Below, one piece after another: positions 32,884 through 41,537 of a DNA stretch of 53,852 nt (position 1 is its first letter; each line of letters starts with the position of its first letter). The stretch covers positions 1-53,852 of the forward strand of contig CAJULA010000022.1 of assembly GCA_910587155.1 (NCBI GenBank). The letters run 5' to 3'. This DNA is from an uncultured Lachnospiraceae bacterium. Lineage in GTDB: Bacteria > Bacillota > Clostridia > Lachnospirales > Lachnospiraceae. The notes under the pieces were generated by a model, which worked only from the letters and a program-made list of their open reading frames with translations, was not told the DNA's origin and did not search any database. The translations under genes were made by a program, and so were the position numbers.

Positions 32884-34521
32884 TTAATTTTCGTCGTCTT
32901 CCTTGTTTGCCGTATATACGGTACGCTTTCTGGCCATTTCGTCCTGTTCCAGATATTCGTCGTAGGTGGTGATCTTGTCGATCAGACTGCCGTCCTCCAG
33001 GATCTCCATGATGCGGTTGGCTGTGGTCTGGACAAACTGGTGGTCATGGCAGGAAAACAGGGCCACGCCGGGGAATTTGATCAGCCCGTTATTGAGTGCG
33101 GTGATGGATTCCATATCCAGATGGTTGGTCGGCTCGTCCAGTATGAGGCAGTTTGCGCCGGAGATCATCATCTTGGAGAGCAGGCAGCGTACCTTTTCAC
33201 CGCCGGAGAGTACTTTGACTTTTTTCACACCGTCTTCCCCGGCAAAGAGCATACGGCCGAGAAAGCCGCGGACATAGGTGACATCCTTGATGGCGGAGTA
33301 GCCGGTCAGCCAGTCGGCGATCGTGAGATCATTGTTAAATTCCTCTGTACTGTCCTTGGGGAAATAGGCCTGCGAAGTGGTGACGCCCCATTTGTAAGTG
33401 CCCGCATCCGGCTCCATTTCTCCCATCAATATCCGGAAAAGCGTTGTCTTGGCCTGTTCATTGCCACCCACAAAGGCAATTTTGTCATTGTGCCCCAGGA
33501 TAAAGGAGATGTTGTCCAGTATTTTCACCCCGTCTATTGTCTTGGACAGCCCCTCTACCGTAAGGACTTCATTACCGATCTCACGGTCGGGACGGAAGTC
33601 AATATAAGGGTATTTCCGGCTGGAAGGTTTGATTTCATCCAGTTCGATCTTTTCCAGCGCCCGCTTTCTGGAAGTCGCCTGTTTGGACTTGGAGGCGTTG
33701 GCGGAAAAGCGGGAGATAAATTCCTGCAGTTCTTTGATCTTTTCTTCTTTCTTTTTGTTGGCTTCCTTCATCTGTTTGATGAGAAGCTGGCTGGATTCAT
33801 ACCAGAAATCATAGTTTCCGGCATAGAGCTGTATCTTGCCATAGTCGATATCCGCGGTGTGTGTGCACACCTTATTCAGGAAATAGCGGTCATGGGATAC
33901 GACGATCACCGTATTTTCGAAGTTGATCAGAAATTCTTCCAGCCAGGCGATGGCATCCAGATCCAGATGGTTGGTCGGCTCATCGAGCAGCAGAATGTCA
34001 GGATTGCCGAACAGTGCCCGGGCCAGCAGCACCTTTACCTTTTCGCTGCCGTCCAGATCTTTCATCATGGCATAGTGGCAGGGGGTATCAATTCCCAGGC
34101 CGTTCAGCAGCATGGCAGCACCCGACTCCGCTTCCCAGCCGTCCATTTCCGCAAATTCCGCTTCCAGTTCGCTGGCGCGGATGCCGTCCTCGTCGGTAAA
34201 ATCCTCTTTGGCGTAGATGGCGTCCTTCTCCTTCATGATCTGGTAAAGCCGTTCATTGCCCATAATGACGACATCCATCACCGGATATTCGTCATATTTG
34301 AAATGATCCTGTTCCAGAACGGAGAGACGCTGTCCGGGTGTCATGGCGATATCGCCCTTTGTCGTCTCCAGCTGTCCGGAAAGGATTTTCAGAAAGGTGG
34401 ACTTTCCTGCGCCATTGGCGCCGATCAGGCCATAGCAGTTGCCTTCCGTAAATTTAATGTTGACATCTTCAAATAATGCTTTTTTTCCTACCCTGTATGT
34501 TACATTGTTTGCACTGATCAT
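32884..34521 (-). CDS. ABC-F type ribosome-associated ATPase
   Basis: A 545-residue soluble protein with two ABC ATPase domains and no membrane helices. Domain 1 has Walker A GANGAGKST at residues 34-42 and ILLLDEPTNHLDLDAIAWLE. The charged interdomain linker (about 240-300, KKKEEKIKELQEFISRFSAN) is the P-site tRNA interaction motif region. Domain 2 has GGNEQAKTT in place of the usual GxNGxGKS/T, and VLSGGEKVRCLLSKMM. It resembles YbiT/EttA-like translation factors. The ATG at 34521 follows GAGAGGT; an upstream frame to 34683 has no support. Confidence 0.93.
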   Translation of the reverse strand: MISANNVTYRVGKKALFEDVNIKFTEGNCYGLIGANGAGKSTFLKILSGQLETTKGDIAMTPGQRLSVLEQDHFKYDEYPVMDVVIMGNERLYQIMKEKDAIYAKEDFTDEDGIRASELEAEFAEMDGWEAESGAAMLLNGLGIDTPCHYAMMKDLDGSEKVKVLLARALFGNPDILLLDEPTNHLDLDAIAWLEEFLINFENTVIVVSHDRYFLNKVCTHTADIDYGKIQLYAGNYDFWYESSQLLIKQMKEANKKKEEKIKELQEFISRFSANASKSKQATSRKRALEKIELDEIKPSSRKYPYIDFRPDREIGNEVLTVEGLSKTIDGVKILDNISFILGHNDKIAFVGGNEQAKTTLFRILMGEMEPDAGTYKWGVTTSQAYFPKDSTEEFNNDLTIADWLTGYSAIKDVTYVRGFLGRMLFAGEDGVKKVKVLSGGEKVRCLLSKMMISGANCLILDEPTNHLDMESITALNNGLIKFPGVALFSCHDHQFVQTTANRIMEILEDGSLIDKITTYDEYLEQDEMARKRTVYTANKEDDEN

Positions 34522-34650
34522 GTTTTTAATTAAACCTCTCTTGTTATCATAACTTTGTAACTGTTCATCTTTTCCTATTTTACAGAAAATGCAGGATTTT
34601 GCAAGGAAAATATGATATACTTCTAGAAAAAGAAAAAGGAGACAGTGCGT

Positions 34651-35253
34651 ATGAGTAATCAGGTCATCGTGATCAGCCGGCAATTTGGCAGCGGCGGAAG
34701 GAAAATAGGCAAAACATTATCGGACAGGCTGCAGATCCCCTATTATGATATGGCATTGATCGAAATGGCTTCCAAACGCAGTGAGGCGGACTATGCGTCG
34801 CTGCTGGAGGTGGACGAAAAAAAGATCAACCGCAAGTGGTATGAATTTACGACGGAAGTGGGACTGGAATACCGGATCGCAAAAATCCCGATGAATGAGG
34901 AGCTGTTCAGTCTGCAGGCGGAGATCATCAAGGATCTGGCCGGGCAGAGTCCCTGTATTATAATAGGAAGAGGGGCGGACTATATCCTGCGGGAGAACAG
35001 CCGCATGCTCAGTGTGTTCATTTTTGCGGATATGGAGACAAAGCTGGATGTGGTGTGCCGCCATTATAATCTGTCCAGAGAGGAAGCGGCCGCCATGATC
35101 CGCAGGACGGATAAACAGCGCAGCGTTTACTATAATTATTATACGGAATACAAATGGGGCGATATCAACAACTATGATGTGGCGCTGGACCGTGGCCGCC
35201 TGGGCATCGGGAAGTGCGTGGATGTGCTGGAGCTGCTGTATCAGTCGCTGTAA
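34651..35253 (+). CDS. Cytidylate kinase-like family protein
   Basis: A 200-residue P-loop protein of the cytidylate-kinase-like group (AAA_26). The N-terminus VIVISRQFGSGGRKIGKTLS is a variant Walker A (GSGGRKIG) typical of this group rather than of true Cmk. Later motifs are CIIIGRGADYIL and RRTDKQRSVYYNYYTEYKWG, which form the lid and nucleotide contact. AAAGGAGAC precedes the ATG at 34651. The family's substrate is unproven; nucleotide phosphorylation is presumed from the fold. Confidence 0.9.
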   Translation: MSNQVIVISRQFGSGGRKIGKTLSDRLQIPYYDMALIEMASKRSEADYASLLEVDEKKINRKWYEFTTEVGLEYRIAKIPMNEELFSLQAEIIKDLAGQSPCIIIGRGADYILRENSRMLSVFIFADMETKLDVVCRHYNLSREEAAAMIRRTDKQRSVYYNYYTEYKWGDINNYDVALDRGRLGIGKCVDVLELLYQSL

Positions 35254-35290
35254 AAGGGGAAGGATGGCCGTTGCCAGCACGCTTTCCTTC

Positions 35291-35319
35291 TGGACAAAGT
35301 TCATAAAAACCGATATAAT
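35291..35319 (+). promoter_or_regulatory. Promoter of the degenerate GGDEF gene
   Basis: TGGACA (35291-35296), a 17-base spacer and perfect TATAAT (35314-35319), 62 bases before the ATG at 35381. Confidence 0.65.
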
Positions 35320-35380
35320 AAAACTGTCTTTCCGGAGGGAAAAACAGGCCGGAAAATTTAAGGGATGAGAGGTATTTTTT

Positions 35381-36307
35381 ATGGGATATGGGACGATGCC
35401 TTTGGACAAGAGGCTGAAGGAGAACATCAGGAATTACAGGCTTGCCAATCTCTATAAGATAGAAGAATTGATAAGTCAGATGCGGCTTTTGCATGAGCTG
35501 ACGGGGATTAAAATACTGCTGACCGAGCGGCATGGAGAGAAGATGGCCGCGGTGGGGAATTTCGCGGATTTTACCCCGGATGTGGTCGGGGAGCCGGGAC
35601 GCAAGCTGCGGGTGGCAAACCGGACGGTAGGCCATATATATACGCGGGAAGAGGACGTAGAGCCGGAGAAAAAGAAGATGGCGGCCGCGTTTCTGGAAAC
35701 TCTGGTAACGATGTGGGAGCGTCTGGGAGAAGAGGTCTATGCCGGACGGGAGAGCGCGGTGTACATTGACGAGATCGAGCTGTCCATGGAAGAGGCACAC
35801 CGGGCGAAACATGGGGAAAAAAATGATATCCTGACAGGTGTTCTGAACAGAGCTTATTTTAAAGAGCGGATGAAGGCTTTGGATGAGTCCGAGGTCGTAC
35901 CGGTGGCAGCCGTGGAAGCCAATATCAATGACTGGAAATTTGCCAACGACCATTATGGCGATGAGGAAAGTGACAGGCTCATTCAGATCGTTGCACAGAT
36001 CGTGAAGGAGGAGGCCGGGGAAGAGTACATAGTGGGCCGTGTGGACGGCGATGTGTTCCATATCGCGATCCCCATGCCGGAAGAAGGGGAAGCAGAAGGC
36101 TACAGGGAACGGATACAGAGCAGGTGCAGGGATTACGTGGATCCGAAACTGACACCATCGGTGGCGGTGGGGCTGATGTATAAGAGCAATGTCGAAGAGA
36201 CACTGGAAGAGGTATTTGCGGAAGCCGAGTACAAAATGTTTGAGAATAAATTTGAGATGAAGCAAAATCCGGCTTACCAGGCAAGACTGCGCAGAAATCA
36301 AAGGTAG
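35381..36307 (+). CDS. Degenerate GGDEF-domain protein
   Basis: A 308-residue soluble protein. Residues 1-130 are predicted helical and sensor-like. From about residue 150 it follows the GGDEF fold: DILTGVLNRAYFKERM, then NINDWKFANDHYGDEESDRLI. The catalytic loop, normally R-GGDEF, reads GRVDGDVFHIAIP. The first Gly and the second acidic residue are lost, so diguanylate cyclase activity is unlikely. It may bind c-di-GMP or GTP or act as a structural sensor. It has its own promoter and a GAGAGG site. Confidence 0.85.
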   Translation: MGYGTMPLDKRLKENIRNYRLANLYKIEELISQMRLLHELTGIKILLTERHGEKMAAVGNFADFTPDVVGEPGRKLRVANRTVGHIYTREEDVEPEKKKMAAAFLETLVTMWERLGEEVYAGRESAVYIDEIELSMEEAHRAKHGEKNDILTGVLNRAYFKERMKALDESEVVPVAAVEANINDWKFANDHYGDEESDRLIQIVAQIVKEEAGEEYIVGRVDGDVFHIAIPMPEEGEAEGYRERIQSRCRDYVDPKLTPSVAVGLMYKSNVEETLEEVFAEAEYKMFENKFEMKQNPAYQARLRRNQR

Positions 36308-36363
36308 GATTGTCCGGTTTTACCCCTTTTCGTACTATGTGCCCGGTGTCGCTGCCAAAATGC

Positions 36364-36391
36364 TTGACAATCACACTTATCGTGATATGAT
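36364..36391 (+). promoter_or_regulatory. Promoter of the acidic lipoprotein gene
   Basis: Perfect TTGACA (36364-36369), a 16-base spacer and TATGAT (36386-36391). The spacer holds the inverted repeat ATCAC / GTGAT, which could be a small operator. Confidence 0.65.
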
Positions 36392-36439
36392 GGTAAAGAA
36401 TGAATCCGGAAACGGAAAGAAAGGGGATTATGAAAAGCT

Positions 36440-37396
36440 ATGAAAAAAAGAATTCTGGCACTGTTTCTGACAGGTATGTTGTCGCTGTCGGTGACTGCCT
36501 GCGGCGGTGCGGACAGCGGCGCCGCGAAAACGGATGCACCGGCAACGGCGGCGGATACAGCGGTTTCCGAGGAGGCAGAGGTGGAGACGGAAGCTGAGTC
36601 GGAGGAGTCCGAGGCAGAAGAAGTGGATGCCTTTGCGGCAGCAGTGGAGAATACAAGATCTGTCGAGAGCATGGAAATGCAGATGGTGATGGACATGGAG
36701 ATGGAAGCGACACAGGACGGAGAACAGCAGTCTTTTGCTTCTACGATCACGATGGACATGACCTGCTTCAGTGATCCGTGGAAGATCAAGATGGATATGA
36801 GTGTGGATGCCGGGGAAGCGGGAAGTATGGATAATATGATGTCCATTTACGGTGAAGTTGCCGAAGACGGCACGGCTACCATGTATCTGCACGACGGAGA
36901 AAGTGATACGTGGCAGAGTCAGGTAGTGGGTAATGCGGATCTGGAGCAGTATGATGCCAGCGCAAATATGCTCGCTTATATTGACAATGGCATCACCTAT
37001 GAACTGGAAGGCATGGAAGAAGTGAATGGTGCCAATGCCTATAAGTATGCCCATACTATGAGTGGGGAAGAGGCAAAAGAGGCGATCCTGACTTCCGGCG
37101 CACTGGACTCTCTTACTTCCGCAGGCGTGGATCAGGCCCAGGTGGAGGCCGAGCTGAGTGATGTGAGAGATCTGACCGAGTATGTGTGGATTGATGAAGC
37201 AAGCCTGTATCCCGTGAAATATGAGCTGGATATGTCAGAGGCAATGAACACTTTGATGGCAAGTATTGTTAAGAGCATGGGTGAAGAAGCCGAAGGCATG
37301 GAAATGGCAATTCCGAAAATGGTAGTGACGATGAACTGTTCCAATTTCAACAGTGCTGAGGACTTTACGATTCCGGAAGAAGCAAAAAACAGTTAA
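36440..37396 (+). CDS. Lipoprotein of DUF6612-like type
   Basis: A 318-residue lipoprotein: signal peptide with lipobox SVTAC and Cys21, then an acidic, Ala- and Glu-rich spacer (about residues 25-65). The folded part has repeated beta strands (MQMVMDMEMEA, STITMDMTCFSD, TEYVWIDEASLYPVKYELDM), the pattern of DUF6612/LolA-like hydrophobic-pocket proteins. The best AAAGGGG ribosome site is about 13 bases from this ATG and only three from an out-of-frame ATG at 36430, an odd arrangement. Function unknown; it should sit on the outer membrane-facing side. Confidence 0.85.
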   Translation: MKKRILALFLTGMLSLSVTACGGADSGAAKTDAPATAADTAVSEEAEVETEAESEESEAEEVDAFAAAVENTRSVESMEMQMVMDMEMEATQDGEQQSFASTITMDMTCFSDPWKIKMDMSVDAGEAGSMDNMMSIYGEVAEDGTATMYLHDGESDTWQSQVVGNADLEQYDASANMLAYIDNGITYELEGMEEVNGANAYKYAHTMSGEEAKEAILTSGALDSLTSAGVDQAQVEAELSDVRDLTEYVWIDEASLYPVKYELDMSEAMNTLMASIVKSMGEEAEGMEMAIPKMVVTMNCSNFNSAEDFTIPEEAKNS

Positions 37397-37413
37397 TTAC
37401 AATAAGAAAAACA

Positions 37414-37447
37414 AGCCGGCAGTCTGAGAAAAGGCTGCCGGTTTTTT
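37414..37447 (+). terminator. Intrinsic terminator after the lipoprotein gene
   Basis: CCGGCAG (37416-37422) pairs with CTGCCGG (37435-37441), followed by six T. Confidence 0.88.
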
Positions 37448-37579
37448 CGTCTTTTTTCAGGAAAAATATAAAATAAGTATAAAATCGCCAGTTAGTGGAA
37501 AAATTAAGAAAAAGAGAGAAAAAAAGAGATAGCATCATAATATAACAAGAAAAAGAGAGTAAAAGTGTGTTAGATCGGG

Positions 37580-37608
37580 TTGCATAACCGTGGGTAAGAA
37601 ACTAATAT
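37580..37608 (+). promoter_or_regulatory. groESL promoter
   Basis: TTGCAT (37580-37585), a 17-base spacer and TAATAT (37603-37608). The predicted start of transcription (about 37615) is right before the CIRCE element. Confidence 0.7.
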
Positions 37609-37619
37609 ATGGATAGTTC

Positions 37620-37646
37620 TTAGCACTCAACCAAAGTGAGTGCTAA
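37620..37646 (+). promoter_or_regulatory. CIRCE operator (HrcA binding site)
   Basis: A perfect CIRCE inverted repeat: TTAGCACTC, nine spacer bases, GAGTGCTAA. It lies just downstream of the promoter. HrcA should repress groESL here and release it on heat or protein-folding stress. Confidence 0.98.
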
Positions 37647-37689
37647 TAAATAAGACAGATAACAGCGAATTATAAAGGAGGCAGTCTAA

Positions 37690-37974
37690 ATGAAGTTAGT
37701 ACCATTGGGTGACAGAGTCGTATTAAAACAGTTGGAAGCAGAAGAGACAACCAAATCCGGTATCGTTCTCCCGGGACAGAGTAAGGAGAAACCGCAGCAG
37801 GCAGAAGTGATCGCAGTCGGCCCCGGCGGAATGGTAGACGGCAAGGAAGTGAAGATGGAAGTCAAAGTCGGCGATCAGGTCATCTATTCCAAGTACGCGG
37901 GAACGGATGTGAAGCTGGAGGAAGAAGAACTGATTATCGTAAGACAGAGCGACATTCTGGCAGTGATTCAGTAG
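37690..37974 (+). CDS. groES: Co-chaperonin GroES
   Basis: A 94-residue lid protein of the GroEL chaperonin, starting MKLVPLGDRVVLKQLEAEE. The mobile loop (TTKSGIVLPGQSKEKP) and the C-terminal strands (GDQVIYSKYAGTDVKLEEEE) are intact. AAAGGAGG precedes the ATG. It is the first gene after CIRCE and is followed 41 bases later by groEL. Confidence 0.98.
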   Translation: MKLVPLGDRVVLKQLEAEETTKSGIVLPGQSKEKPQQAEVIAVGPGGMVDGKEVKMEVKVGDQVIYSKYAGTDVKLEEEELIIVRQSDILAVIQ

Positions 37975-38015
37975 TCAAAGAAAAATTCAGGAAAATAGTG
38001 TAGGAGATGACGATT

Positions 38016-39638
38016 ATGGCAAAGGAAATTAAATTTGGGGCAGAAGCCCGCGCAGCTCTGGAGACCGGTGTCAATAAACTGGCAGATACAGTACGTGTGA
38101 CACTGGGACCGAAAGGAAGAAACGTAGTACTGGACAAATCTTACGGCGCACCGCTGATCACCAACGATGGCGTTACGATCGCCAAAGAGATCGAGCTGGA
38201 AGACGCATTTGAGAATATGGGTGCACAGCTTGTCAAAGAAGTGGCAACCAAGACAAATGATGTGGCAGGTGATGGCACCACAACCGCTACCGTACTTGCG
38301 CAGGCGATGGTAAATGCGGGAATCAAGAATCTGGCAGCAGGCGCTAACCCGATCATCCTCAGAAAAGGGATGAAGAAAGCAACGGACTGCGCAGTGGAAG
38401 CCATTGAGAAGATGAGCGCAAAGGTCAGCGGCAAAGACCAGTTCGCAAGAGTGGCGGCTGTCTCCTCCGGAGATGAAGAAGTCGGCAACATGGTTGCGGA
38501 CGCGATGGAGAAGGTGACAGGCGACGGCGTTATCACCATCGAAGAGAGCAAGACCATGAAGACGGAACTGGATCTGGTAGAAGGTATGCAGTTTGACAGA
38601 GGCTATATTTCCGCATATATGGCAACCGATATGGATAAGATGGAAGCAAATCTGGATGATCCTTATATCCTGATCACCGACAAGAAGATCAGCAATATCC
38701 AGGAGATTCTTCCGATGCTGGAGCAGATCGTTCAGTCCGGTGCGAAACTGCTGATCATTGCCGAAGATGTGGAAGGCGAAGCGCTGACCACGCTGATCGT
38801 CAACAAGCTGCGCGGTACATTCAATGTAGTGGCTGTCAAGGCGCCCGGCTATGGTGACAGAAGAAAAGCGATGCTGGAGGATATTGCCATCCTGACAGGC
38901 GGCAAGGTGATTTCCGATGAGCTGGGTCTGGATCTGAAAGAAGCAACCCTGGAAGATCTGGGACGTGCAAAGTCCGTCAAAGTACAGAAAGAGAATACGG
39001 TTATCGTGGACGGGGCAGGCGACAAGGATGAGATCAAGGCGAGAATTTCTCAGATCAAGAGACAGGTGGAAGACACCACGTCTGATTTCGATAAAGAAAA
39101 ACTGCAGGAGAGACTTGCAAAACTGGCAGGCGGCGTGGCAGTGATCCGTGTGGGCGCTGCAACCGAAACAGAGATGAAAGAAGCAAAGCTGCGTATGGAG
39201 GATGCGCTGAACGCGACAAGAGCGGCAGCAGAAGAAGGGATCATCTCCGGCGGCGGCTCCGCATATATCCATGCGGCAAAGGAAGTGGAGAAGCTGGCTG
39301 AAACGCTGGACGGCGACGAGAAGACAGGTGCGAACATCGTCCTCAAGGCTCTGGAATCTCCTCTGTATCATATCGTAGCCAACGCAGGTATGGAAGGCAG
39401 TGTGATCATCAACAAGGTAAGAGAATCTGAAGTAGGCATCGGTTTCGATGCACTGAAGGGTGAGTATGTGGATATGGTATCCGCAGGTATCCTTGATCCT
39501 GCCAAGGTGACAAGGAGTGCACTGCAGAATGCAACAAGCGTTGCTTCCACACTGCTGACAACAGAATCCGTGGTAGCCAATATCAAAGAAGAGACACCTG
39601 CAATGCCGGCAGGCGGCGGCATGGGCGGTATGATGTAA
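38016..39638 (+). CDS. groEL: Chaperonin GroEL
   Basis: A 540-residue chaperonin that folds proteins in a double ring with ATP. Hallmarks are VTLGPKGRNVVLDKSYGAP, the nucleotide site NDVAGDGTTTATVLAQAM, the apical domain (about 190-375) and the C-terminal GGGMGGMM tail. The ATG at 38016 follows TAGGAGA and gives the standard MAKEIKFG start. Only one copy is seen in the window. A terminator follows at 39722. Confidence 0.99.
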   Translation: MAKEIKFGAEARAALETGVNKLADTVRVTLGPKGRNVVLDKSYGAPLITNDGVTIAKEIELEDAFENMGAQLVKEVATKTNDVAGDGTTTATVLAQAMVNAGIKNLAAGANPIILRKGMKKATDCAVEAIEKMSAKVSGKDQFARVAAVSSGDEEVGNMVADAMEKVTGDGVITIEESKTMKTELDLVEGMQFDRGYISAYMATDMDKMEANLDDPYILITDKKISNIQEILPMLEQIVQSGAKLLIIAEDVEGEALTTLIVNKLRGTFNVVAVKAPGYGDRRKAMLEDIAILTGGKVISDELGLDLKEATLEDLGRAKSVKVQKENTVIVDGAGDKDEIKARISQIKRQVEDTTSDFDKEKLQERLAKLAGGVAVIRVGAATETEMKEAKLRMEDALNATRAAAEEGIISGGGSAYIHAAKEVEKLAETLDGDEKTGANIVLKALESPLYHIVANAGMEGSVIINKVRESEVGIGFDALKGEYVDMVSAGILDPAKVTRSALQNATSVASTLLTTESVVANIKEETPAMPAGGGMGGMM

Positions 39639-39721
39639 GTGCTGCAAAAAAGTGAAATAGCAGGAAACGTACAGTCTGTTAAGCACTGAGTTTCAGGTAA
39701 AATACGAAAAGAGCAAAAGAG

Positions 39722-39771
39722 GCACAGCTTCTCATCCGAAATGGGGAGGGCTGTGTTTCTTTTCCTTTTTT
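39722..39771 (+). terminator. Probable terminator of groESL
   Basis: Outer stem CACAGC (39723-39728) with GCTGTG (39750-39755), an inner CTTCTC/GGGGAG extension, then the T-rich tail TTTCTTTTCCTTTTTT. Confidence 0.65.
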
Positions 39772-39804
39772 AATCGCTGCAGAAGAGATATCATAAGCCC
39801 GAAC

Positions 39805-39833
39805 TTGCACCTTTGCAGTATAAAGTATATAAT
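39805..39833 (+). promoter_or_regulatory. Promoter of the secreted protein gene at 39927
   Basis: TTGCAC (39805-39810), a 17-base spacer and perfect TATAAT (39828-39833), about 95 bases before the ATG. Confidence 0.7.
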
Positions 39834-39926
39834 AACTGTGAATACTCTGGAAAATGGCAGCGATCCGGAAAAGTCAGACTGTCCGGACTGCTGCGGAAAT
39901 ATCCTGTAGCTACAGGGAGGTGTACG

Positions 39927-40802
39927 ATGAAAATAAAAAGAGTAACCTGTATTATTTTGTCCTCCATTTTCGTTACCGGTAGTGCATTGACTGTGCAGGC
40001 GGCGCCGGCAGTCGGTCTGCCGCAGTCCGGGCGGGAAAGCGGGGCGCCGGAGAGATCGGAGGAAAACGGCGGGCCCCAGGAGGCAGCCGAAACGGAGGAA
40101 GCAGTCCTGCGCAATACGGTATTTACCACATCTCAGATGATGCGGGAGATGATGGGAAGAGAGGACTCTTCGTGGTCGATCGCCTATCTGCCGGAGGTGG
40201 AGCAGATTTACTGGAATTTCAGTGCGGACGGAGAGCAGGAAAATCGTGAGCTGTCACTGAATCTGGTGAGCAATGCCTATCAGAATCTGGAAATGTTCCT
40301 GGATAACGGGTATCTGCTTGATTATCAGGAGCTGGCAGCCTATGCGGCGGATTATCTGGTGAGAAAGGGAGAAGCAGACACCTATTACCAGATTTTGACG
40401 GACTGCCTGAAGAATCCATATCTTTTGAATAAACCGCAGGCACAAGTGACAGATACTACATATAATGGAAGAGACTATTCTTCCGTATTTGATGCAGACT
40501 ATTACTATGACAGTAATCCGGATCTTCAGGTATCCATTGGCTTCAATCCGCCGGAACTGCTGCGTCACTTTGTGGAAAAGGGGATTGTGGAAGGTCGGAG
40601 AGGCAACGAACAGTTGGATATGGATCTGTATATTGCCTATACGGATGGTCAGATTTTGCTGGGAATGGCCGGAATGACGGCGCCGGGCACTGCCCCCTGT
40701 GTGGCAAAATACAGCTACAGCAGGGCGAATTATTACGGGAAGCTGTTGGGGCATTATGAATATGCCGTACTGACTGCCCAGGAAAATGAGGCGGACTGGT
40801 AG
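39927..40802 (+). CDS. Secreted protein with a YYxxNPDL / GxxEGR module
   Basis: A 291-residue protein with a Sec signal peptide (MKIKRVTCIILSSIFVTGSA, cut near VQAAP). A low-complexity Pro/Glu/Gly linker follows at about 30-65. Residues about 180-235 contain FDADYYYDSNPDLQVSIG and HFVEKGIVEGRRGNEQLD. This small module recurs in secreted and cell-wall proteins of Lachnospiraceae and may bind the envelope (from memory of the motif, not tested). AGGGAGG precedes the ATG. No catalytic residues are evident. Confidence 0.8.
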   Translation: MKIKRVTCIILSSIFVTGSALTVQAAPAVGLPQSGRESGAPERSEENGGPQEAAETEEAVLRNTVFTTSQMMREMMGREDSSWSIAYLPEVEQIYWNFSADGEQENRELSLNLVSNAYQNLEMFLDNGYLLDYQELAAYAADYLVRKGEADTYYQILTDCLKNPYLLNKPQAQVTDTTYNGRDYSSVFDADYYYDSNPDLQVSIGFNPPELLRHFVEKGIVEGRRGNEQLDMDLYIAYTDGQILLGMAGMTAPGTAPCVAKYSYSRANYYGKLLGHYEYAVLTAQENEADW

Positions 40803-40971
40803 CCACAGGGGCTGTCTGTGTGTTATACTATGAACGTGTTGAATTTTTAAAGCAGGTCTGTGCACTAGCTGCGCTGACCAGGAAAACGGGATAAAAAAGC
40901 GGGCTGCGGCAGCTGCCTGTGGTCTGGGAACGGCTGCAGACAGAGCCGGCCCGGGAAAGGGCGTTTAGGAT

Positions 40972-41496
40972 ATGAAAAAATTGGAAGAATATGTGAGAAG
41001 TATACCGGATTTTCCGGAAGAGGGGATTATATTCCGGGATGTGACAAGTGTCCTGCAGGATGCAGAGGGGCTTCACCTTGCCATTGACACAATGCAGGAT
41101 ATGATTGCTGATCTGGAGTATGATGTCGTGGCAGGACCGGAATCCAGAGGCTTTATTTTTGGCATGCCGATTGCCTACAATAACAGAAAGCCTTTTGTAC
41201 TGATCCGCAAGAAAGGGAAACTTCCCTGTGAGACAGTCTCTGTGGATTATGATCTGGAATATGGAAAAGCTACCATCGAAATGCACAAGGATTCCATTCA
41301 GAAAGGGCAGAAGGTGCTGATCGTGGATGACCTGATCGCCACCGGCGGAACGACGCAGGCAATGATCCGTCTGATCGAATCCCTGGGCGGCGAGGTAGTG
41401 GGTATCGTGGTTCTGATGGAACTGGCAGGTCTGGAAGGCAGGAAGCGGATTGCGGACTACAGACTGGATGCGGCCATTACATACGAAGGGAAATAA
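40972..41496 (+). CDS. apt: Adenine phosphoribosyltransferase
   Basis: A 174-residue salvage enzyme that converts adenine and PRPP to AMP. The PRPP-binding motif VLIVDDLIATGGTTQAMIRL is near residue 120, and the N-terminus IPDFPEEGIIFRDVTSVLQD is characteristic. TTTAGGAT precedes the ATG. The 170 bases upstream contain no certain promoter. It is followed 41 bases later by rel, a pairing seen in many Firmicutes and meaningful because AMP salvage and (p)ppGpp share the purine pool. Confidence 0.98.
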   Translation: MKKLEEYVRSIPDFPEEGIIFRDVTSVLQDAEGLHLAIDTMQDMIADLEYDVVAGPESRGFIFGMPIAYNNRKPFVLIRKKGKLPCETVSVDYDLEYGKATIEMHKDSIQKGQKVLIVDDLIATGGTTQAMIRLIESLGGEVVGIVVLMELAGLEGRKRIADYRLDAAITYEGK

Positions 41497-41537
41497 GTAA
41501 GACCTCTATAAAAAAGAATGCGGGCTGGTGAAGGGAT

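Noticed and set aside
32803..34476. A long plus-strand reading frame of more than 550 codons
   Set aside because: It lies wholly opposite the PHP and ABC-F genes, has no domain-like composition, and its codons mirror the ABC-F sequence.
36430..36597. A 55-codon gene starting at the first ATG before the acidic lipoprotein
   Set aside because: It is out of frame with the lipoprotein signal peptide and gives an Arg/Gly-rich peptide typical of a wrong frame.
37968..39686. A long minus-strand frame of about 570 codons opposite groEL
   Set aside because: It is Cys- and His-rich with no fold pattern, an effect of the groEL codon usage on the other strand.
40803..40971. A promoter for apt in the gap after the secreted protein
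   Set aside because: TATACT-like sequence is present near 40832, but no acceptable -35 box lies at the right distance, so I do not list it.
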